NCBI GenBank assembly: GCA_030770545.1
Contig: CM061106.1
Span: forward strand, 13,999,001-14,063,000
Reading direction: 5' to 3'
DNA: 64,000 bases
DNA from: Macropodus opercularis
Taxonomy: Eukaryota > Chordata > Actinopteri > Anabantiformes > Osphronemidae
Shown here: in pieces, positions 56,645 through 64,000 of the stretch
How positions within the stretch are numbered: position 1 is the stretch's first letter
Layout of the letters: each line of letters begins with the position of its first letter
The notes under the pieces: model-generated
Seen by the model: the letters and a program-made list of their open reading frames with translations, nothing else
Told to the model about the DNA's origin: nothing
Database searches by the model: none
Program-made: the position numbers and the translations under genes

Positions 56645-57727
56645 ATGCCTCCGAAAATTGAGAGTTTGATGAAGAAAATCTATTATAATCCAGTGCATCC
56701 GGGCAGCTATGGAGGGATCAATGCTTTACAGCAGGCTGTTGAAAAATAAGTCTGAACCAAATCAAACAATTTCTATCAAAACAAGATGCTTATACTCTAC
56801 ATAAACCCATAAGGATACATTTCAAAAGAAAGAGTTTTTGCATCACGGCCTCTTTTCCAGTTTCAGGCTGATTTATGTGATATGCAGGCTCTGTCAACAT
56901 ACAACGACGGATACAAATTCCTGCTCACAGTTATTGACGTGTTTTCAAAGAAAGCGTTCGTGAAGCCTTATGAGAAAAAGCTCTCGGGATGTAACCGAAG
57001 CATTCGCCTCTATTTTATCAACAAGCGGCATCCCAAAGTGTGTTCAAACCGATCTAGGTAAAGAATTTTACAATAAACAATTGAAATCCTTGATGGATAA
57101 ACATGAAATCCGCCACTTCAGCACTAAAAGCGATTTGAAGGCATCAGTTATTGAACGTTTCAATAAAACGTTAAAATATAAATTATATCGTTACTTTACG
57201 GGGGAAACACCCTAAGATACACGGATGTTTTAAAACTATTTGTAGATGGTTATAACAAAAGTTACCATTCAAGCATAAAAATGCAACCATCTCAAGTGAC
57301 TTCTGAAAATACACCCCAAGTTTTTCAAAACTTGTACGGTTCGTTTCCTTTACGTCACAAAAACAAATTAAAGTTCAACTTTAAAAGAGGTGATCTGGTG
57401 AGAATATCCAAACTGCGAGGGGTATTTGATAAGAAATATACCCAAGGATTTACCGACAAAGTATTTAAAATAGATGAATGTATTACACGGTTTCCCCCGG
57501 TGTACGGACTCGTGGACTCCGATGGGGAGCCCATAGAGGGCTCGTTCTATGAGGCTGAATTACAGAAAGTAACCGTGGCTGGAAACAAACTCTTTCATGT
57601 AGAGAATATCCTGAGTAAGCGTAAGATCAATGGAGTGAATTATTCCCTTGTTAAATGGAAAAACTGGCCACAGATATTTAATAGTTACGTCAAGAGTAGC
57701 GACATGAAGTCATATATGAAGACATAA
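56645..57727 (+). pseudogene. Polinton integrase with chromodomain (right arm)
   Basis: Counterpart of the left-arm integrase. A deletion after GGINALQQAVE removes part of the N-terminal domain, and there are frame breaks near 56740, 56990 and 57210. The catalytic residues remain: Asp in FQADLCDM, Asp in CVQTDLGKEFYN and Glu in SVIERFNKTLK. The C-terminal part 57281-57727 is open and includes the chromodomain-like VENILSKRKINGVNYSLVKW. Inactive as it stands. Confidence 0.85.
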
Positions 57728-57773
57728 TGATTTGTACAGACGCCTAAGCTTCCATAACGTTTTCTACTACAAG

Positions 57774-58574
57774 ATGGAGAAGAATGGCTTCTATATCACG
57801 CTCCCGTCTAACGCCAGTATGGACACGTTTAAAGATAATACGGCGTCAAAGTTCCGTATTGATTTAGCGCAACATATAAATTTAATTGGCCCGTGGGAGG
57901 TTGCTTTGGCCGATATTTCTTTTCCACACACTTGGCTGACTGTGCCTTCAGGCAGCCAATTTTTTAAGTGGTTAGATACGTGGGAACACGGTGTCCCTGA
58001 GGATCTTTTAGCTACACCCGTGCACGAGGAAGGAAAATATAAAGTGAAAGCAATGGGTTATGGATATGGCACATACGATTCTATAGATACCGTCGTAGGG
58101 ACAATAAACACATACTTTCGAAAAGTGAAATTAGATGCCAGCGTCTCCTATGACGAACGCAAGCAGGTCTTTTTATGGACGGGCAGCGGCCGCTACAAAT
58201 TAAAGTTTGCGCCACCCATGGCTTACATTCTTGGTTTGGACCCTCACGAGTGGATCTCAGCAGGACCGGGGGGTCGATATTCTCCCCACCCAGCGGATTT
58301 AAAAGCAGGGTTTTACAATCTGTTTCTTTATTCAGACGTTGTGAAGCACCAGATCGTTGGTGACAGCTTATCACCGCTTGTCCGCTGTATCTCTATTGAG
58401 GGTAAATATGGAGATATTATAACAAAATCATTTAACCCGGCTCATTATTTACCTCTTTCAAAAGCCCACATAGAAAGCATATACGTCGAAATTAAGACGG
58501 ATCAGGACGAATTGGTCGAGTTTGGCTTTGGCAAAACTATACTCAAGTTACACTTTAGGCCGGTGAAAGCATGA
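57774..58574 (+). CDS. Polinton minor capsid (penton-like) protein (right arm)
   Basis: Intact 266-codon counterpart of 47464-48264, with LIGPWEVALADISFPHTW in place of the left arm's WEVALTDISF. That both copies are open while neighbours are frameshifted may reflect recent duplication. Confidence 0.75.
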   Translation: MEKNGFYITLPSNASMDTFKDNTASKFRIDLAQHINLIGPWEVALADISFPHTWLTVPSGSQFFKWLDTWEHGVPEDLLATPVHEEGKYKVKAMGYGYGTYDSIDTVVGTINTYFRKVKLDASVSYDERKQVFLWTGSGRYKLKFAPPMAYILGLDPHEWISAGPGGRYSPHPADLKAGFYNLFLYSDVVKHQIVGDSLSPLVRCISIEGKYGDIITKSFNPAHYLPLSKAHIESIYVEIKTDQDELVEFGFGKTILKLHFRPVKA

Positions 58575-58961
58575 GTCCTCGAGCTTATAAAGCAGACCCC
58601 TACAGATTTGTGAGCTATTACGATAATCAAGTGGGTTCAGGTCTATCCGGGTTAAATGGATCAGCAGCCCAGTACGGACAGGGTATCGGAGAAGAAAAGA
58701 GGCTTTAACATAGCGAAGCCTCACCTGAGCTCAGCTGTGAAAAACATTGCCACTGACGTGCTAAGCAGCGCCGTCAACAAGTTCTCCGGTAAACAAAAGC
58801 CTGATGCGGACCAAGAAGGGGCAGGCCTAACTGTTCTGGCCCGGAGGTCCAGGAAGCGTCCCCCTGGCAGGGTGTTAAAAAAAACAGGCGTACACAGAAA
58901 AAGAGGTCATTTTCCACCGCTGCAGCAAGAGGGAAGAGGTCAAGAGCCAGGATAGAGGACA
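58571..58961 (+). pseudogene. small basic Polinton virion-like protein (right arm)
   Basis: Overlaps the stop of the minor-capsid gene by 4 bases as in the left arm. Frameshifted near 58680, and a short deletion near 58868 removes residues present on the left and shifts the frame before the basic end. Confidence 0.6.
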
Positions 58962-58999
58962 TAATTTAAAACAAACAAAACAAAAAACAAAACAAAACC

Positions 59000-59675
59000 A
59001 TGGCTCTCGTGCATGAAAAATCAGCCGAATGTGTTATGTCCGAACTGGACCTTTTCTCATGCCCGTACTCACAGCTCAGCATCGAAGAACGTCAGTATGT
59101 AGAGATATCCCCTGTTTTATCCATAACGCCGCAAGGACCGATTGAGTTCTTTGTAGCGGTTGAAGTGATGGTATCTGGACTTGAACGATACTTTATTGTT
59201 TCTAAGGCTGAAAATTACCAATGCAGACGGTACAGATCTGGCTGTCGATGCACCTGTAGGAATTATAAACTATCCTCTGAATACAATATTTAGCCAGTGT
59301 GATGTCACGTTGGGGGACCGACTGATTTCACAGTCCAGCGCTACTCATCCGTACAGGGCGATAATCGAGACTTTATTAAATTATTCACTGGATTCTTTAA
59401 AAAACCAATTCAGCGCTGGCCTCTTTTATCAAGACACAGCTTGGTCCATGGACTCTATCAATTCTAAAGACGGGGATAACAAGGGCTTGTGCAGTCGCGC
59501 AAAGTTCAGTGAAATTTCAAGAGAGTGTCATCTTCTAGGACCTTTACACGCCGACATCTTTTTCAGCGATCGACTGCTTTTAAATTCAGTGTATCTGAAA
59601 ATAAAACTGACTCGAGCCAGCGACGCTTTCTGCCTCGCCCTCAGTCTGGAAGAGAACGGCGTTGCTACATTCTAA
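59000..59675 (+). pseudogene. Polinton major capsid protein, N-terminal part (right arm)
   Basis: Counterpart of 46360-47035 with the same start, the same frame break between the 59000-59293 and 59181-59675 frames, and the same stop after VATF. Shared breaks show that the capsid gene was already dead before the arms duplicated. Confidence 0.8.
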
Positions 59676-59921
59676 GATTCTTTTGGTTTTCATCCTGATT
59701 TTTCATACTACCCACAGACGATCCTGGAATTTCTACGGAAATACTCTCGAGTCATTTACTATCATGACAAGCTGCTTCAGCATCCTCTGTCGGTCGTCTG
59801 TGGTGAACATTGCATATATTACCTGGTTCACAGAGCTGTTGGTTTATCCTATGATGAGGTGTTAAAGTTGTACGATTCTAACGTTTCTAAAAATGATTCT
59901 GTGGTATCTGATTTTGTTTAA
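59676..59921 (+). pseudogene. Polinton adenain-like protease, truncated (right arm)
   Basis: Counterpart of 46006-46359 with the same truncated start and SVVCGEHCIYYLVHRAVG. Here the frame stops at 59919-59921, earlier than in the left arm, because of a frameshift after SDFV. Confidence 0.75.
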
Positions 59922-60960
59922 CGTTATTAAAAATGCGTGACTCGCTGTTCAAGGGATTCTAGAAGACACCGTGTGTGTTCATTAAAAATATTTGCAGAGT
60001 GTCATAATATCAAACTGAGAAAATGCTGAGTGTGTTTCATTGAAATGTTTTAAAAATACTCTTTAAGAATACTCTGAGACTTTTTCTTTTGATTTATTAA
60101 AATAAAAATCTTTGTATTTCAGAAAAAAAAGTGATTATTATTTATGACAAATTACATTTTCAGCTCTAGGCGAAGACCCAGTCAGACGAACTGAGACGCT
60201 TATTTTTTCTTCTCGCTTTCTCTGCGTTAAACTTTCCTCCTTTATCCCTGTTTTCAGGGATTTTCATGTCATAAGTATGCATTTGACTACAAGCTTGTTT
60301 ATTAGGAATACAGGATAAAGGTATATTTAATCGTAATAGAGTGAAGGTGTCCTTTATCTCTCTCTCGTGACTGTGCCTGCCTTAGGTCGTCCCGGGGTTT
60401 GAGGTGGGATCTTACCCGTCATGGGCGAACCAGCCTTCCAAACCCGGCCAGTAGCGGTGGTCACTGAGTCGACTTACGGACGCAATACTTTTCTACTTTT
60501 ACATTGTTAAATGGTACATGAGACCCTCTAGTCTTTTGTTCTCGCTACACTGCGTTAACGTGGACATTTCCCCAGTGTGGGATCAATACAGGTTAATGTT
60601 GTCTTTTCCTGTCTCGTAGCACTTTTAGACACATTCATTCACTGGGAACAGCTTTGAGTCCAGAGGAGCCGTGAATCGAACCGCCGACCCTACGCTTGGT
60701 GGCCGACTCCTGTCTCTTCCAGTCCCAGCTGTGGTTCGTTGCGGCTGCTAACAGCAGCTTGGCGTCAAACACTCAGTGTGCGCTCATATAGCGCAGTTGT
60801 AGCTTGTTGGTACTAACACACACACATGCTCCTCCCACACAGACACACACCCTCCTCGTCCTCCTTGACCTTAACACCACACACACACATGGTTGTAGTG
60901 TCACCGCTGGTCACGTTGTCGTGAGGTGGCTGCCACAAACATTTACAATAGGAACCATTA
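59922..60960. other. spacer between capsid cluster and charged-ORF region
   Basis: Contains the 3' end of the unknown Polinton gene on the minus strand (60340-60168), the deletion junction (about 60340), a piece of the 203-bp unit (60370-60450) and the B-box repeat (about 60690). No intact gene. Confidence 0.5.
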
Positions 60961-61341
60961 GTGTCTTACTTTGACATTGAGTGGCCCAGGCTGTCAGGCT
61001 GCTCCTGTGCTCCTCCTTCTCCCTCTCTGGTTATTCTTTTCACTCTTTTTGTGCCTCCCCCTTTTTCTTTCTTTGTCCTCCTCCTCCTCTCTCACCTTTT
61101 TTTCTTTCCTCTCCTCCTCCCTCCCCTTCTCCTCCCCCTCCCTCTTCTTTTTTTCTTCTCACCCCACCATGTACCCGCTAAGACGCACAAATACTTTTTG
61201 ACTTCTTATTTTTTGTCTTGCTATTGGTTTGGATATACTTCTTTTTTTTAGTACCCACTCCCAGTCCAAATCTTTGTATTTTTTTTCCTCCCACTTTCTT
61301 TGCCTTATTTTCTCCTTTTCCATCCAAATTTGTATACTTTT

Positions 61342-61701
61342 TTAAAATTTTGCTTCCTCCTCCTCTTTCTTTCTCTGTTCTTTTTCCTGTTTTTCCTCCC
61401 TCTTTTTTTGTTTACTCACCTCCTTCTTTCTTTTCTTTTCCTCCTTCCGAGCTGCCGCCTTCTCCTCCTCCTCCGCCGTCATTCTCCTACTCCACCTTCT
61501 GCTCCACCACTCTCTCCATCTCCACCACCTTCTCCGTTCCTCCTCATTCTCATTCTCCTCCTCCACTTCCTCCACCACCTCCAGTGTCTCCATCCACCTC
61601 CTTCTCTTCTTGGCTATCAATCTCCACCTGGCTCTCCACATCTCTATATCAAGTTTCTCCTCCATCTCCACCAACTCCTCCATTGTCTTCCATTTCTCCA
61701 T
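61342..61701 (-). CDS. charged Glu/Lys/Arg/Trp-rich ORF, copy 3
   Basis: A frame of at least 119 codons starting MEKWKTMEELVEMEEKLDIE, with RRRWWRWREWWSRRWSRR and KKRKKEVSKQKKREEKQEKE, then EEEEAKF and a stop. The same frame and start as copies at 35220-35915 and 40716-41046. Unknown function; nucleotide bias is extreme. Confidence 0.4.
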   Translation of the reverse strand: MEKWKTMEELVEMEEKLDIEMWRARWRLIAKKRRRWMETLEVVEEVEEENENEEERRRWWRWREWWSRRWSRRMTAEEEEKAAARKEEKKRKKEVSKQKKREEKQEKEQRKKEEEEAKF

Positions 61702-62469
61702 TTTTCAGTTTTTTCGCTCTCGAATCTGTAATGACACAATACTAAAGTTTATTTTTTTAATAAAATATCAGTGACACAATAATAAAAACATTGTATTTTC
61801 AATTTCAAATCAAATAATCAGGATGAGCAACCAGAGCTTCACATTGGATCCGTGTTTAATAACAGAAACACACTGATGCAGGCTTTTCTAGGTGGACGCA
61901 GACTGACGGCTGACATGTGCACAGAAGTTGAAAACCTCGGTGAGAGCATTTCTCCTCAGTGTCACGCGTTGTTTGACCTGTGACCTAGTGTTCAATACGT
62001 CAGGCTGGAGAACAGAAGCGCCTTCCACTCCTCTGTAGTCAGTGTTAGTACAACATGCTGCTATTCTGTCAGAGATGTCGACGATCGTGTATTTGAACGG
62101 GTCGTTGTGCTGTAACGCGATGTTGACTCTGGGGATTTTAATGAATCAAACCCTGGCTTTTCCCTTTTTAACTGGCTTGCTCCCACCTGCGGCCTAACGT
62201 TGTGCTGTTGTGGTTTCCTCTGGCGCAGGTGGACGTCATGTTCGCTGCTCAAACTCCAGTTCGTACCATTAACTTACAGTAACTGCTAAACCCAATTAAT
62301 TCAGCTCTGGCTACGTCACAGGAACAGCAGCGTTGTGACGCTGCAGCCATTTATGTGCTTTACTTTATATGAGTGTACTTGAACTCATCACATAGCATAA
62401 TGATAAGGAACCATAACATTATTTATATACCAACACAGTCCCACACAGATCATTGTTCAAGCTCATTAT

Positions 62470-62745
62470 ACTTGAGACCAGAGGGAGGCCTGAACCTAAC
62501 AAAGCATCTGTGGCGAGTGTTGTGGACTTGACTGCGTGACTTTGCCTGGACGTGTTCATTCTGCCGGAGAAACCGAGGCCGTGGTCAGTTCCCCAGAGGA
62601 GGAACCTCTGAGAGGGGAGAGTGGGACAGAGGAGCAGGTGTCTCTGCAGCTTTGACGGTACCGACCCTTCAGTTAGCATCGGCGTGCTAACGGCTAGCAT
62701 CGCTGTGTAGGCGCTCCCCTTTAGCATAAGGGCCGTTAGCATCCA
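62470..62745. mobile_element. right-arm-specific insertion, about 275 bp
   Basis: The left arm reads straight from GTGGCGATCTGG to TCTCCACAAGTATAATGAG at 39930, while the right arm has about 275 GC-rich bases in between, including GTTAGCATCGGCGTGCTAAC and GCTAACGGCTAGCAT repeats. Candidate short insertion; class unknown. Confidence 0.5.
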
Positions 62746-63339
62746 GCGATCGCCACGTCAGGATCACCACGCCAGGATTACCACAACAGGTTATGGCAAG
62801 CGGCTCCTATCAAAATACGTCACCTCCTACCACATCATCACAGCTGGGACGGCAGATTGGACGACTTCAAGGTTGCTAGGACACCGTTTTTGACGCCGTC
62901 GCCTGGCAGGACGCCATCGAAAGCGGCGCAAAAATGCTAACTCAACGTCGCTTTGGCTGGCGTCCAACAAGTACCGTCCAATACGGCGTTCCGAGCTGTT
63001 CACAGCTGCGTTTCTTGCGCCACTTCCGGTCTCGCTGGACGGCTGAAAAAGCATTGCCTAGCTCCCATGCTAATATTCTCTGTCCTTGTTTTTCTCCACC
63101 AATAAATTCAAAGTGACTCGATCCAATCACTGATGAACTAGAACAGTCCAAAGTAATAGAAAACTGATGGTCCCCGATTACTGTATTAAACCATAAAGCA
63201 AAACATCCTTTTCGTTGACTTTCAAGTATATAATTTGAGTGTTGTAGCTGAGTCAAACAAAACACATCCCTTTCTTTCGCGATATACGTCATCCTAGTTA
63301 TCGTCATTATAATTGCTACCAACATATTGTTCAACAACT

Positions 63340-63388
63340 TTCTTGGCCGAGTGGTTAAAACATCTGTCCTGAATCTGTAAGACAGACC
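63340..63388 (+). pseudogene. tRNA-like fragment, right arm
   Basis: Same D-arm/anticodon-stem piece as at 39277-39328, in opposite orientation. Confidence 0.45.
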
Positions 63389-64000
63389 TATTAAGCAAAA
63401 ATAATATCCACATATACATTTTAATTTACATTTTACAATAAAAACAACATATAAATTATTGAAACTTACTCGTCTTACGGTTGCAACCACGGGATCCTTT
63501 CTCATAAATGTCTAAAGTTCTCGCTGATATAAATTAGACGCGATTAACATGAGAAATACATTTCTTAAAATCTACAACAGCTTTTCCAATAGTTACCAGG
63601 TTCCTTATTTACAGGGTTTAGACTAAGACGAGTCTGCTTCTGTGTAGCCAGATAACCACAGGAGCTGAGACATAGACGCCGTCTTCAACAGATGTTAATA
63701 CAGATAGACTAACTGTGAAACACGACTCAGCAAACTTATCTCTAAACGACGTTGCTCTTTTTCTGAAACATTATTGCAAAGGCCTTCTAATATACACACC
63801 CGACCACCTGTTGCTCTATGCATACGTTTTTTATTTAGAATTCAGGACTTTATGTGGGAGTAAGTCTTTTATTTTGTTTTAAGGTAGAAAACGATGCCGT
63901 TTACAAAACTACTACACTAACATTATTTGGTGAAATACTGTTTATCACACACACGATGTTGCTTTCATGACTTTAATAAGATTTCCATTCACTATTTATT

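Larger units (their letters stand above)
55681..64000 (-). repeat. right arm of the giant palindrome
   Basis: Reverse-complement partner of 38648-50616, running to the window end. Compared with the left arm it lacks the solo LTR and the 43826-45696 block, and has an extra piece at about 62470-62745. Confidence 0.9.

Noticed and set aside
43911..60340. A live Polinton or adintovirus-like genome
   Set aside because: No DNA polymerase B is visible; integrase, capsid, protease and ATPase are frameshifted or truncated.
38648..64000. Palindrome as a trivial assembly artefact (one strand duplicated in reverse)
   Set aside because: The arms differ by many substitutions, a solo LTR with an empty partner site, and several indels. 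A join of two divergent haplotypes is not excluded.

Overview
The window is nuclear DNA from a ray-finned fish, most likely a percomorph. Introns have GT-AG borders, there are teleost-type transposons, an S100 gene, a C2H2 zinc-finger exon, a tRNA-Leu, a WASP-family gene, and a secreted lipocalin resembling the saxitoxin/tetrodotoxin- and tributyltin-binding proteins of pufferfish and flatfish. It is not prokaryotic: there are no operons, Shine-Dalgarno sites or CRISPR arrays.

Layout. 1-870: two-coding-exon S100 gene with a TATA box. 1.8-3.6 kb: decayed endogenous retrovirus-like copy (LTR, tRNA-Leu primer site, gag fragments, minus strand). 5.5-6.4 kb: last exon of a ten-finger zinc-finger gene. 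7.1-9.0 kb: LINE relic and a fold-back element. 10.3-11.7 kb: complete six-exon lipocalin gene. 12.6-17.3 kb: transposase fragment, tRNA-Ser relic, solo LTR, intact tRNA-Leu(UAA) and a Ty3/Gypsy integrase relic. 19.9-26.1 kb: WASP-like gene (WH1, CRIB, short proline-rich stretch, WH2) with a tandem duplication of its 3' exons and no visible acidic tail. 26.9-34.3 kb: 7.4-kb DNA transposon with about 95-bp terminal inverted repeats, a DDE transposase and a multi-exon gene ending in a HECT-type module; a solo LTR sits in that gene. 34.3-36.9 kb: a first truncated Maverick/Polinton copy. 36.9-38.1 kb: hAT-type element with an 8-bp target duplication.

The most unusual region is 38.6-64.0 kb, a giant imperfect palindrome that runs off the window end. 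Each arm carries a rearranged, broken Polinton (virus-like self-synthesising transposon): integrase with chromodomain, a likely minor capsid protein, a small basic protein, a truncated major capsid protein and an adenain-like protease. The left arm also keeps the packaging ATPase and two more Polinton genes. No DNA polymerase B is visible. The arms meet where two Polinton termini face each other, and a 5-kb fold-back element with TA flanks lies exactly at that centre. Differences between arms (a solo LTR on the left, a 1.9-kb deletion and a small insertion on the right, a shared older insertion) let the events be ordered. All Polinton genes except the minor-capsid ORF carry frameshifts or truncations, so the copies are decayed.

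Limits. Exon borders were read by eye from splice signals and frame continuity. Family names rest on recognised motifs; no database search was run. Repeat boundaries without target duplications are approximate.
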